Source of the DNA: a virus
Reading direction: 5' to 3' (one strand)
Length of the DNA: 41,192 nucleotides
IMG/VR virus record: IMGVR_UViG_3300006028_000018
Coordinates: 1-41,192 of that record
Part shown: positions 1 to 6,746 of the stretch, one piece after another
How the letters are laid out: every line of letters begins with the position of its first letter
Numbering within the stretch: the first letter of the stretch is position 1
Notes under the pieces: generated by a model
Database searches by the model: none
Seen by the model: the letters and a program-made list of their open reading frames with translations, nothing else
Told to the model about the DNA's origin: nothing
Position numbers and translations under genes: made by a program

Positions 1-710
1 CTGCCCATCTCCAGGCTAAAGACGGCAACGCGCTTGCCACGCCTGGCTGCGTAGTAGGCAATGTTCATCCCTAGTGCCGTCTTACCCATGCTCGGACGGG
101 CGGCAATGAGCACGAGGTTGGCAGGCTGCAAGCCACCTAGCATCGCGTCCATGTCCTTGTAGCCGGTTGGCACGCCTACGACCATATGGCGGCGCTGGTG
201 CGCCTTGTCGATATCGTTGCGGCACTCAGACATGATATCTGAGAGGTCGATCAGGTCTGCATCCTCATCGGTAAGAGGCACGCCCAGGTCAAAGATCAAC
301 TGCTCTGCTTTCTCACAGGCATGCTCGTCCTCTGCAAGTGCGAGGGCCGCAATCTTGCCCGCGGCAAAGAACAGGTGGCGCATCTTCCACTTTTCCACAA
401 TCACCCGGCCATGTGGCTCGACATAGACGGTCGTGGGCACTTCCCCTGCGAGGTCGTACAAGAGTGAGCCGTTATCGATATCGTCCAGGCGACCAAGCTT
501 GCTGAATGCCTCTTCGATGGCCAGGAAGTCAATGGCTCGCCCTGACTCCGAGAGAGAGAGCATCACCTGATAAATCGCGCCGTGGATGTCGCGGTAGAAG
601 TGCTCAGGCTTGAGAAAGTCAGCGACGTAGGCGATAGACTGTGGCGAGAAGAGAATGCTTCCCAGGACATCCCGCTCAGCGGCAATGCTGTAGGGTACGG
701 TCTTTTCCAT
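1..710 (-). CDS. dnaB: Replicative DNA helicase, DnaB family (partial, N-terminal 236 residues)
   Basis: This gene encodes the ring helicase that unwinds DNA ahead of the replication fork. The start at 710 follows a GGAGG lying in the end of the upstream gene. Residues 1-105 match the DnaB N-terminal helical domain (AAERDVLGSIL near 11-20, PEHFYRDIHGAI near 35-46). Residues 180-236 begin the RecA-like motor: GVPTGYKDMDAMLGG, then the Walker A sequence ARPSMGKT at 204-211, and FSLEMG at the window edge. The rest lies outside the window, so completeness cannot be judged. It follows the O-like initiator by one base, as expected for a phage initiator and helicase pair. Family assignment is firm; the phage role is inferred from context. 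Confidence 0.95.
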   Translation of the reverse strand, partial: MEKTVPYSIAAERDVLGSILFSPQSIAYVADFLKPEHFYRDIHGAIYQVMLSLSESGRAIDFLAIEEAFSKLGRLDDIDNGSLLYDLAGEVPTTVYVEPHGRVIVEKWKMRHLFFAAGKIAALALAEDEHACEKAEQLIFDLGVPLTDEDADLIDLSDIMSECRNDIDKAHQRRHMVVGVPTGYKDMDAMLGGLQPANLVLIAARPSMGKTALGMNIAYYAARRGKRVAVFSLEMG

Positions 711-711
711 G

Positions 712-1875
712 TTAGTAGCCTCCCTGTGCTGCATATTTTTCGCGCTGTGCTGCTAACTCTTCCGATTTGTTGCGATACATGGTTGTGACGTTAGCCGGGG
801 CAGGGGCTTTGCCGTTTTGTGGCGGAGTATCGCGTGTTGAGGTCAGCCCCGGAATCATCTCGTGAAATTTCTTGAGGTTGAACTGCTGGACGTAGAACAA
901 GGGCATTGCTTTGAGAGCAGCGGTCAGCGTCTCATCGCTGACTTCATCCTCTATGAGGTTCTCCATGCCTTTGGTATTGTTGTCCGATTTGCGCTGCGTG
1001 GCCATGAATTTTGTCTTCAGTTCGCGCTCGACGATGGCCCATATCTCTTTGGCGCGGCGCTCGTTCTGCTGCTTGATCTGCTTTGCCGTGAGCGCCATCG
1101 CTGGCAACTCTTCCCGCGCGCCCGCCTGCGCAGTGCCCTTCCCCACACTCGCAGGCGGCGCACTGTCAGGTGCCCCATTCACCTGACTCTGAGACGTGGA
1201 TGTTTGCTTGGAGGGCAAGGTGATCTTTGGTGCTATCACCTTTTCAGCAAGCATCTCTTTAGTGATGGCCGGGTGCTCACCAGTGATTTTCTTGCGTTCG
1301 GCAAATGCTGAGAGAGAGGCGGGCGCTATACTCTCTTCTTGTCTCACTGTTTCTTGTGAATCTGTATCTTGTAATACTGTTTCTTGTGTGTCCGGTTTTG
1401 AAACCACCGGTAGTTCCCTTTTCGGACTACCGTAGTCCGGTTTTGAAACTACAGGTAGTCCGGTTTTGAAACCACCTTGAGCATGTAGGTAGTCCGGTTT
1501 TGAAACCACCTCTTTGAAATGAATGCTGTAAATAGACGTCGCATTATCACCAGCGGTTTCTTTCCCTTTCTGAGAGGTGATGCATCCCATTGCTTCCAGT
1601 GAATCCAATGCTTCACTGATCGTCTCACGGCGTTTAATGCCACACCCTTCATCAAGTACCTTTCCCTCTTTGGTGATAATGCCGTTCTGAAATTGACTGT
1701 AGGAGATAGCATCTGTATCTTTCTTGAAGCCCCAGGTACGTCGCATGATATAGAGCAGCACCTTGAGTTCTGCCCCTGTGAGCCTCGTTAAAAGCTGATC
1801 GAATAGCACATCAGGTAAGGGTGTTGTATTAGCAGGCTCAAAGCCATCAAAGACAAAGGGCTCATCCTTTTTCAC
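712..1875 (-). CDS. Phage replication initiator, O-like protein with iterons inside the gene
   Basis: The N-terminal domain (roughly residues 5-105) resembles the phage replication protein O family: FDGFEPANTTPLPDVLFDQLL, then LTGAELKVLLYIMRRTWGF, a winged-helix type fold that would bind origin repeats. The middle (about 122-185) is built from repeats of VVSKPDY and QETV, which are the translation of the DNA iterons and T-rich repeats at 1327-1510. The C-terminal part (about 260-387) is charged and may contact the helicase, as in lambda O; this is inference. I chose the GTG at 1875, which overlaps the methyltransferase stop (GTGA) and has GAGGTG upstream; a GTG at 1896 would add seven residues. 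It sits between methyltransferase and DnaB. Confidence 0.85.
   Translation of the reverse strand: MKKDEPFVFDGFEPANTTPLPDVLFDQLLTRLTGAELKVLLYIMRRTWGFKKDTDAISYSQFQNGIITKEGKVLDEGCGIKRRETISEALDSLEAMGCITSQKGKETAGDNATSIYSIHFKEVVSKPDYLHAQGGFKTGLPVVSKPDYGSPKRELPVVSKPDTQETVLQDTDSQETVRQEESIAPASLSAFAERKKITGEHPAITKEMLAEKVIAPKITLPSKQTSTSQSQVNGAPDSAPPASVGKGTAQAGAREELPAMALTAKQIKQQNERRAKEIWAIVERELKTKFMATQRKSDNNTKGMENLIEDEVSDETLTAALKAMPLFYVQQFNLKKFHEMIPGLTSTRDTPPQNGKAPAPANVTTMYRNKSEELAAQREKYAAQGGY
1327..1510. other. Putative phage replication origin: four iterons plus T-rich repeats
   Basis: Four copies of TCCGGTTTTGAAACCACC (one ends TACA) lie at 1391-1408, 1436-1453, 1459-1476 and 1493-1510, within the initiator gene. 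Between copies one and two, CGGACTAC at 1423-1430 and GTAGTCCG at 1432-1439 form an inverted repeat. Immediately to the left, 1330-1390 is T-rich on this strand and contains repeats of about 15 bp; ACTGTTTCTTGTG is exact at 1346 and 1376. Iterons beside an easily melted repeat tract inside an O-type gene is the lambda origin arrangement. Function is inferred from that parallel. Confidence 0.7.
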
Positions 1876-2531
1876 ACTGCCACCTCGCTCTCCCACATAT
1901 TCGCCTGCTCCATCTCTTCAGGCATAAGCAGTGGCTGCACCGTCTCCAGGCGTTTGCGTGCGATGTCAGCGGTATCGGGGTCTATCTCAAAGGCGATAAA
2001 GTTACGTCCCAGGACCTTGCAAGCCATCGCAGTTGTACCACCTCCCACAAAGGGGTCAAGGATCACAGACTCAGGCTTTGAAAAGCAGGCGATATAATAG
2101 CGGGCCGTGCTCTCATCTTGCCCCCATATGTGATAGCGCTTGTCCTCCCCGGATCCTATCCATGTGTCAAGGATATTGCCAGATGGGAGCTCAGGTTTAC
2201 CTTTGCTAAAGGCAAGGATGGACTTATAGCCTGCAAGCACATGCCGTTGCCACATGATGGGCCGGTTGCCTCGATTCAGGGCGATGAAATCCCAAAAGTA
2301 ATCAAGGTGCTTGCCGAGGTCCTGGATAACGTTGTATTTCCAGTAGGTTCCGACATAGCAGAGAAGTAGCCCCCCAGGTTTGAGAGATCGAGCGGCTTCC
2401 TCTGCCAACCATCCATAGAGGTGCATGTGCTTCTGAATGTATGGCGGATCCGTGAATATCAGGTCTATCGAATTATCGGGAATGGCCTTTGCCAGTTCCC
2501 GCGCATCGCCCGTGGTAATCGTGTTAATCAT
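1872..2531 (-). CDS. DNA methyltransferase, adenine-N6 or cytosine-N4, beta-type motif order
   Basis: The protein (219 residues) would transfer a methyl group from S-adenosylmethionine to an exocyclic amine of adenine or cytosine. The catalytic motif DPPY is at residues 28-31 after IDLIFT, and the AdoMet-binding motif DPFVGGGTTA is near 159-168, followed by FIAFEIDPD. Catalytic motif before AdoMet motif is the beta arrangement. It is short, with little room for a target-recognition domain, as in many phage orphan methyltransferases. No restriction partner is nearby, so self-protection or marking of phage DNA is more likely than a restriction system. Target base and site cannot be read from the sequence. 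It overlaps the initiator gene by four bases. Confidence 0.9.
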   Translation of the reverse strand: MINTITTGDARELAKAIPDNSIDLIFTDPPYIQKHMHLYGWLAEEAARSLKPGGLLLCYVGTYWKYNVIQDLGKHLDYFWDFIALNRGNRPIMWQRHVLAGYKSILAFSKGKPELPSGNILDTWIGSGEDKRYHIWGQDESTARYYIACFSKPESVILDPFVGGGTTAMACKVLGRNFIAFEIDPDTADIARKRLETVQPLLMPEEMEQANMWESEVAV

Positions 2532-2571
2532 ACGTTCTTTCCTCTCATGTCTGTCTCGCGACAGTCACACA

Positions 2572-2600
2572 TTGCAAATGTAGCCAAGTTGTGCTACAAT
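2572..2600 (+). promoter_or_regulatory. Candidate sigma70-type promoter (TTGCAA, 17 bp, TACAAT)
   Basis: TTGCAA at 2572-2577 and TACAAT at 2595-2600 are 17 bp apart, pointing rightward against the flanking leftward genes. The only thing downstream is a hairpin terminator at 2635-2663, so it would make a very short RNA. The same bases also contain TGTAGC and GCTACA as an inverted pair, so it could instead be a protein-binding site for the methyltransferase promoter. Confidence 0.4.
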
Positions 2601-2605
2601 GCAGA

Positions 2606-2663
2606 CAAAGCTCATATCTCATTCCTTTCGTAAGGCAGCCGTTCGCAGCGGCTGTTTTATTTT
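2606..2663 (+). ncRNA. Candidate small RNA of about 55 nt
   Basis: The interval runs from the expected start of the 2572-2600 promoter to the T-run of a terminator. It contains no reading frame worth calling. It lies between two leftward genes and its 3' end overlaps the last codons of the gene ending at 2657, so it could act in antisense there. Nothing recognisable as a known RNA family; the call rests only on promoter plus terminator. Confidence 0.3.
2635..2663 (+). terminator. Rho-independent terminator
   Basis: CAGCCG at 2636-2641 pairs with CGGCTG at 2649-2654 around a seven-base loop, followed by TTTTATTTT. The opposite strand has no T-run after the stem, so it works only for rightward transcripts although the neighbouring genes run leftward. 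Confidence 0.65.
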
Positions 2664-2974
2664 GTGCCTGGCACCTCCTTTTGCCGATTGTCCTCTACGA
2701 TGATCAGGAAGGAAGGTAGGAATGGGTCTTCACCAAACTCTTCCCAGTGCTCACTACAGAACCACGTAGCAGTCTCAGGACTAAAGTCGTCATAGGCCAG
2801 CACGACGCCTGGCTCGCTGCAATCCCAGCGAGCGCCGCATGTGCCATCGGGGTTGTAGATGTAGTCGAAGGTTTGTGCTTTCTTTGGCTCTTCCTCAATA
2901 AGATAGGGGCTTGGAGGGATATCCAGGCTCTCTTCAAACTCTCTATCTGCTTGTGCGAGTTCGTGCTCACTCAT
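2657..2974 (-). CDS. Hypothetical protein, early leftward block
   Basis: I do not recognise this 105-residue protein. The start at 2974 has an excellent Shine-Dalgarno (AAGGAGGTG) and overlaps the end of the upstream gene by eight bases. The product is very acidic (runs such as DREFEESLDIPPSPY and EEEPKK), with a cysteine-bearing middle (NPDGTCGARWDCSEPG) and CSEHW further on, so a small metal-binding fold is possible. An in-frame extension up to 3196 is only a shadow of the neighbouring gene. Confidence 0.7.
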   Translation of the reverse strand: MSEHELAQADREFEESLDIPPSPYLIEEEPKKAQTFDYIYNPDGTCGARWDCSEPGVVLAYDDFSPETATWFCSEHWEEFGEDPFLPSFLIIVEDNRQKEVPGTK

Positions 2975-3281
2975 GTGGCACCTCCTTGTCGAACCACGGC
3001 ACGCGTTGTAGCACGCTCTCCTTGACGCCCATACAGATGCCTTCGACATAGTGACCATCCCTGCCATCCACGATAGCAAATTCGCATCCATCATAGCAGC
3101 GATTTCGTGCCCAGGCAGTCGGCTTGCGCTTGCATTCATCGAACATCCAGACCGGCCCAACGACTTCATGCGAAGTCTTGTCACGAAACGCGACAATCCA
3201 GGTTTTCCCTTCCATTATGGGTTCTCCTTCCTCATCGAAGATCGCTAGTGTGTTATAGATGGCGCGGCTCAACATGTGCAT
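2967..3281 (-). CDS. Hypothetical protein, early leftward block
   Basis: This is an unrecognised 104-residue protein. The N-terminal region reads IYNTLAIFDEEGEPIMEG and is followed by WIVAFRDKTSHEVVGPVW, a mixed beta pattern. I place the start at 3281, six bases after GGAGG; an ATG six bases later (3275) is also possible, and upstream in-frame sequence has no good ribosome-binding site. It overlaps the genes on both sides by short stretches, so the three small genes between 2657 and 3471 are probably translated as one unit. Role unknown. Confidence 0.65.
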   Translation of the reverse strand: MHMLSRAIYNTLAIFDEEGEPIMEGKTWIVAFRDKTSHEVVGPVWMFDECKRKPTAWARNRCYDGCEFAIVDGRDGHYVEGICMGVKESVLQRVPWFDKEVPHE

Positions 3282-3471
3282 CCTCGCCCTCCTGCACCAG
3301 CTCCAACCTGCCGCGCAAGATCTCCGTCCTATAGGGCTTGCCATCCTTGATAAACTCGACGATCAGATAGCCCCACCGGCCCTGCCCGATGACCGTACCT
3401 TTTTCGCCGTGATACCAGCTCTGCGGATGGTTGACGCGCACGTGATGTCCTGTTCCTACCCTATTTGCCAT
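3253..3471 (-). CDS. Small SH3/KOW-like hypothetical protein
   Basis: The product has 72 residues. VGTGHHVRVNHPQSWYHGEKG followed by TVIGQGRWGYLIVEF has the look of a small SH3-like or KOW-type beta barrel (a pattern of short strands with conserved glycines), a fold often used to bind nucleic acid or protein. This is a resemblance, not a family match I can prove. The start at 3471 is preceded by TTGGAGACGAA, a usable Shine-Dalgarno. It leads the small-gene trio transcribed towards the methyltransferase. I see no strong promoter immediately upstream. Confidence 0.65.
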   Translation of the reverse strand: MANRVGTGHHVRVNHPQSWYHGEKGTVIGQGRWGYLIVEFIKDGKPYRTEILRGRLELVQEGEDAHVEPRHL

Positions 3472-3618
3472 TTCGTCTCCAATCTGTTACAATAAGCTCT
3501 GGTAAAATGTGACGCACAATGGTACATCTATTATAGAGTGTCTACTATTATTGCTGTACTCGCATCTACAGTTGTGCAAGAAGGATACTATGAATCATCC
3601 GCTGCTGCTGTGCTTGGC

Positions 3619-3647
3619 TTGACAAACAAGTACATATTAAGTATAAT
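3619..3647 (+). promoter_or_regulatory. Perfect-consensus sigma70 promoter (TTGACA, 17 bp, TATAAT)
   Basis: TTGACA at 3619-3624 and TATAAT at 3642-3647 match consensus in all twelve positions with the ideal 17 bp spacer. It points rightward, opposite to every gene from 1 to 4408. Downstream is a gene-free stretch ending in a terminator at 3711-3757. Confidence 0.75.
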
Positions 3648-3653
3648 TGCACT

Positions 3654-3757
3654 AACTAAAGCGGATGCCTCGGCTGGCGTCGAGCACAAAAGCATTAGTA
3701 CAATTGGTAAGTAGTCGCTGTCTTGTCTTGTTCGGAATGCAGCGGCTACTTCTTTTT
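3654..3757 (+). ncRNA. Candidate phage small RNA of about 100 nt
   Basis: The expected transcript starts near 3654 and ends in the T-run after the 3711-3757 stem. There is no Shine-Dalgarno-led gene in it; a 33-codon frame beginning at an ATG near 3664 has no ribosome-binding site. It is flanked by convergent and divergent leftward genes and overlaps the end of the gene at 3756. A consensus promoter and a 10-bp terminator around a non-coding interval are the typical signs of a small regulatory RNA. Its target is unknown. Confidence 0.5.
3711..3757 (+). terminator. Rho-independent terminator with long loop
   Basis: GTAGTCGCTG at 3711-3720 pairs over 10 bp (one G-U) with CAGCGGCTAC at 3740-3749; the loop is 19 bases and TTCTTTTT follows. 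The 3' arm resembles that of the 2635-2663 terminator (both contain GCAGCGGCT). Confidence 0.65.
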
Positions 3758-4199
3758 ATGTCTTGACTTCAAGTAGGTTCTTGGCAAGGCACACTTCGAT
3801 GAACGTACACATGTTCTTGTGGCCCTCTACCGCCTCTGCTCGTGTTGCATAGCGTTTCTGGATATCCCACTGCTCTGCTTTCCAACTGGGCGCATTCATA
3901 GCAAGCGCATTCGTGAAGAGTAGCACGATACTTCGATCATCGGTTTCACTCAGTTCTGAAAGGCGCTTCAAGGTCGCATTATCAGCAAAGACCATTGTTT
4001 CATAGAGCATCGGATCATCGTTGCCTACCTCATTACTGACATGGGGCAGGCTGAGAAAGACGGTGGACACGTGGATATCCCCGAAGTGCGTATCTCCCAC
4101 ATGGCGCTCTGCTGTTTCGTACCACTTGCCCCATTTAAGTAAATCAGGCTCAGGGATGGGTTCGCCTTGCTCATTGAGGATATAGTGAATATTCATCAT
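3756..4199 (-). CDS. Hypothetical phage early protein
   Basis: This 147-residue protein begins MNIHYILNEQGEPIPEPDLL, then KWGKWYETAERHVGD. The pattern of a short display of recent data (return value, working row, DTHFGDIHVSTVFLSL and VLYETMVF-like core) is familiar from uncharacterised small proteins in phages and plasmids, but I know no function for them. ATG at 4199 overlaps the stop of the upstream DNA-binding gene (ATGA), so the two are coupled. The C-terminal half has helical character. No membrane segment or metal site is visible. Confidence 0.75.
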   Translation of the reverse strand: MMNIHYILNEQGEPIPEPDLLKWGKWYETAERHVGDTHFGDIHVSTVFLSLPHVSNEVGNDDPMLYETMVFADNATLKRLSELSETDDRSIVLLFTNALAMNAPSWKAEQWDIQKRYATRAEAVEGHKNMCTFIEVCLAKNLLEVKT

Positions 4200-4408
4200 G
4201 GCTGCTCTTCCTCTTGCCTCTTTACCCTATGGCGGGCAATGTAATCATCGACATCACTTTGCAGTATACGATACTGGCGTCTCACCCGGAATGCTCCCAG
4301 CTCTCCGCTTTCTATGAGTAACTTTACTGTTTTGCGATCAAGGTTGAGCAGGCTTGCTACCTCGTCGATGGTGTAGACTTTTGCTAGTTCTGCCATTAGG
4401 GTTACCAT
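4196..4408 (-). CDS. Excisionase-family helix-turn-helix DNA-binding protein
   Basis: The 70-residue product has the HTH_17 (excisionase/MerR-like) pattern: YTIDEVASLLNLDRKTVKLL, then IESGELGAFRVRRQYRILQSDVDDYIARH. Such proteins either bend DNA for phage excision or act as small transcription factors. The start at 4408 follows AGGAG; MAELAKVYT four codons later is an alternative. It is the first gene of the leftward early block and has a plausible promoter at 4470-4498. Its closeness to the integrase fits an excisionase, but a second protein of the same family lies at 7147-7413, so which does what is open. Confidence 0.8.
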   Translation of the reverse strand: MVTLMAELAKVYTIDEVASLLNLDRKTVKLLIESGELGAFRVRRQYRILQSDVDDYIARHRVKRQEEEQP

Positions 4409-4469
4409 AGCTTCTCCTGATGCATGTCCGTTTATGTACGATTATGGATAAGTACGGGTATACATACGC

Positions 4470-4498
4470 ACTTTAACATATCCTCAAGGCTCTGTCAA
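4470..4498 (-). promoter_or_regulatory. Probable leftward early promoter
   Basis: On the minus strand TTGACA (4498-4493) is followed after 17 bp by TAAAGT (4475-4470). The -35 is perfect and the -10 moderate. It would drive the leftward early block starting at 4408 and is about 60 bp from that start. Confidence 0.5.
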
Positions 4499-4570
4499 TA
4501 CCTTTTCTAAGAAATATCTGAGATGAACCTGAGAAGATGAAAGAATTGTCACCTTTCCTCACATTTCGGG

Positions 4571-4592
4571 CTACAATGTGTTGGCATTGTAG
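4571..4592. repeat. Perfect inverted repeat (possible operator or attachment element)
   Basis: CTACAATG at 4571-4578 and CATTGTAG at 4585-4592 are exact inverted copies separated by six bases. The surrounding gene-free stretch 4409-4842 separates the leftward early block from the integrase, so it must hold their control sites and is a likely place for the phage attachment site. The CTACAATG half is also present at 2594-2601, upstream of the methyltransferase. Apart from this and the 4470-4498 promoter I see nothing definite in the interval. Confidence 0.4.
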
Positions 4593-4842
4593 CGGCAATG
4601 TGGCGAAAGATTACAATTGCATCACCAGGCGATTTATCGCTTGACGCAGGTATTCTGATGATCTACACTCTCACTCGCGCATCAAATTCAGGGTTGAAAG
4701 TGTGGTATCGAACATGCATTCCTTCCATTTTACGGTGGTTATACTTTATACTTGTTGTATACCCCTGCTCCACAGTAGCGCCGCCGATGTAGTCTTTCCC
4801 ATTCACCGTCCCTTGATCTATTATAGCCTGAAAGTCCGGCGT

Positions 4843-5850
4843 ATGAGCCTGAGCCTGCTGTGGGAGAACTGCATCGCTGCTTATCTCAAGGAGGTGTTTT
4901 ACGCGCATTCGGGCAGCGCGCACACCATCAGGGATTATAGCGGCATCTTGCAGCGGTTCTTCAAGCACAGCGCCAAATCCCCTGAGCACTGCACGCGAGA
5001 AGACGTGATCGACTTCATCGCCATGCGCACGCCTGCTGGCACACCACCGTCTCACAACACGCGCAACTATCGTCTGAACGTCGTGCGCGGCTTCTACAAG
5101 TTTGCGGCCCACTACACCGTCTACGATGGCTACGGGCAACCCTACAAGCTCTATCAGGGCGAGAACCCGGCCGAGGGCTTGCACAGGACGCGCGTCGAGG
5201 TGAGGCCACGCTATCTCACAGAAGATGAAGTCAAAAGGTTCTTCTCAGTAATTCCACGGGATACTATACGCGGGCTGAGAGATCGCTGTCTATTTTTGTT
5301 CTTTCTGACGACAGCTCGCAGGCTTTCGGAGATCGCCCACCTCACCTGGGGAGATATTGTCTATGGAACTGTTACCGACGAACAGGGAAGCAGGGCAGGC
5401 TGGACCTATAGATTTACGGGCAAAGGTCGCGGTGGACAGCAGGACAGTGCGGAATTGCCAGAGCCTGCGCGGCTCGCACTGTGGGAGTATCTTGAGGCAG
5501 CCGCCCGGCTGGAAACGATAGAACCCGACGATCCCCTCTTTATTGCCGTGCTCAGTCCTAATGGGGGCGGGCTGCCCATCGATCCCTACCGTCCACTAAG
5601 TAACGGATCCATTCTACGTATCGCCATTGAGTATGCACAGAAAGCTGGAATTGATCGAGTGAAAATGAATGTCCATATTTGGAGGCACACGTCAGTGCGT
5701 CACCGCTACGATCTGGGGCAAGATATCAGGAGTTTGCAAAGGTTATTACGCCACTCTAGCCTTGCAACGACCGATATTTATCTGAGAGCGATGGATGTTA
5801 CAGCCGACAACGGCGCGGCGCTGCTCATGGGCAAGTTCGGCGGGCTGTAG
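4843..5850 (+). CDS. int: Tyrosine recombinase / phage integrase
   Basis: The enzyme joins phage and host attachment sites through a covalent phosphotyrosine. From the ATG at 4843 it has 335 residues. Residues 5-100 form the SAM-like core-binding domain (YLKEVFYAHSGSAHTIRDYS). The catalytic domain starts around YLTEDEVKRFF. Visible catalytic residues are Arg in TTARRLSEIAHL, Lys in RFTGKGRGG, His and Arg in HIWRHTS, His in LRHSSLATTDIYL and the Tyr in the same stretch. The open frame extends up to 4702, but those 47 residues are not recombinase-like, so I prefer 4843; no strong Shine-Dalgarno precedes either start. The gene stands alone between leftward blocks. Confidence 0.9.
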   Translation: MSLSLLWENCIAAYLKEVFYAHSGSAHTIRDYSGILQRFFKHSAKSPEHCTREDVIDFIAMRTPAGTPPSHNTRNYRLNVVRGFYKFAAHYTVYDGYGQPYKLYQGENPAEGLHRTRVEVRPRYLTEDEVKRFFSVIPRDTIRGLRDRCLFLFFLTTARRLSEIAHLTWGDIVYGTVTDEQGSRAGWTYRFTGKGRGGQQDSAELPEPARLALWEYLEAAARLETIEPDDPLFIAVLSPNGGGLPIDPYRPLSNGSILRIAIEYAQKAGIDRVKMNVHIWRHTSVRHRYDLGQDIRSLQRLLRHSSLATTDIYLRAMDVTADNGAALLMGKFGGL

Positions 5851-5864
5851 TCAGTCGTAGTGGC

Positions 5865-6101
5865 TCACTTGTTCATCCATATGGCTGCATCGGCATCGAG
5901 ATCAAACCGTGCCAGATCATCCAGCAAATCAAGCCAGTGATCACACCAATCATCATCGCTCGGCTTGATGGAATTACCATAGAATGATGCCCAATGATAC
6001 ATATGTTCTCCAAGAGCAGTCACCTCAACGTGTCCGAGCCCATTGGGCATAGTTGCCTCGGCATATTGGTATGTATTGAGCGCATCATGCAAGTTCTGCA
6101 T
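5865..6101 (-). CDS. Hypothetical protein next to integrase
   Basis: I do not recognise this 78-residue acidic protein. It contains HMYHWASFYGN and a tail rich in Asp, Trp and Leu (DDDWCDHWLDLLDDLARFDLD) that would form an amphipathic helix. The ribosome-binding site is weak (GGGGA ten or so bases upstream). It converges on the integrase with a 14-bp gap. It may be a small regulator or an accessory protein of the lysogen; there is no direct evidence. Confidence 0.5.
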   Translation of the reverse strand: MQNLHDALNTYQYAEATMPNGLGHVEVTALGEHMYHWASFYGNSIKPSDDDWCDHWLDLLDDLARFDLDADAAIWMNK

Positions 6102-6142
6102 ATTTTTAGTATCCCCAATCTCGCGCGTCTCTTATTATAGAG

Positions 6143-6718
6143 CTATGCACTGATATCCCATAGCGTTTGGATATCACTAAACGAATTCAACGCAAAAGCC
6201 AGTTGATATGAATGCTTCCCCAGGGGGACTTCATACACCAGATCACCACGTTCTGTTGCACCGGGCTGAAGCGTAGCCACATCATACGAGTGCATATCAG
6301 GCAATCCAGAGACAACAGTCCAATTCATTTGCTGCCCGGTAGAATCACTTAGCGTAAAATCCAACGCATTCGTATGCACAATCTGGCCTGTCATATTCTT
6401 CGTAGACACATCTATCAGCAGGTACTGATCGCCCTGTGGTGGTGTCTCGTAGTCATTGCCTTGGCTAGTAGAGAGCTTGTTGACGGTAATATCAAAGCCA
6501 TCGGCAGTGCCTACTGTATCCCCGACCTTATACGGGCCACCGGAAGGTTGAGGTGCATTCGTTGGCACCTGCTGCTGCGTCACAGGCGTATTACCAGCCA
6601 TCGCGGTCGCGCCAACGTCAGGCGCTTGTGTAGCAGCTATAGGCTGCGTGGTGGCACTACCACAGCCTGCTAGCACAAGCAGGACGAGCAGCGCGACAAT
6701 AGAATAAAAACGTTTCAC
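6143..6718 (-). CDS. Secreted lipoprotein with DUF4352-like domain
   Basis: The start is a GTG at 6718 after AAAGGA. The first 19 residues are a signal peptide ending in the lipobox LAGC, so the protein is lipid-anchored outside the membrane. A Gln/Pro/Thr-rich linker (to about residue 62) leads to a beta-rich domain: YKVGDTVGTADGFDITVNKL, later DQYLLIDVSTKNMTG, then LQPGATERGDLVYEVPLGK, matching the DUF4352 pattern of accessory lipoproteins. In a phage lysogeny block, such proteins are usually cell-surface conversion factors, for instance blocking superinfection; that role is inference. It is expressed leftward, away from the structural genes. Confidence 0.8.
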   Translation of the reverse strand: MKRFYSIVALLVLLVLAGCGSATTQPIAATQAPDVGATAMAGNTPVTQQQVPTNAPQPSGGPYKVGDTVGTADGFDITVNKLSTSQGNDYETPPQGDQYLLIDVSTKNMTGQIVHTNALDFTLSDSTGQQMNWTVVSGLPDMHSYDVATLQPGATERGDLVYEVPLGKHSYQLAFALNSFSDIQTLWDISA

Positions 6719-6746
6719 TTTAGGTTCCTTTCTCTAACCTCGAGTG

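Noticed and set aside
2975-3196. N-terminal extension of the gene ending at 2657
   Set aside because: It overlaps the gene 2967-3281 completely, and the ATG at 2974 has a near-perfect leader.
3538-3714. A 58-codon frame starting with GTG over the candidate small RNA region
   Set aside because: It reads smoothly and is faintly HTH-like (AAAVLGLTNKYILSII), but it has no Shine-Dalgarno, spans the perfect promoter at 3619-3647, and ends at the terminator stem. Kept only as an alternative to the small RNA.
4702-4842. Extended integrase N-terminus from 4702
   Set aside because: The extra 47 residues are hydrophobic and Cys/His-rich without similarity to recombinases and lack a ribosome-binding site; start moved to 4843.
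4663-5209. Long minus-strand frames opposite the integrase N-terminus
   Set aside because: They are shadows of the recombinase gene; Arg/Ser/Ala-rich, no leader, no motif.
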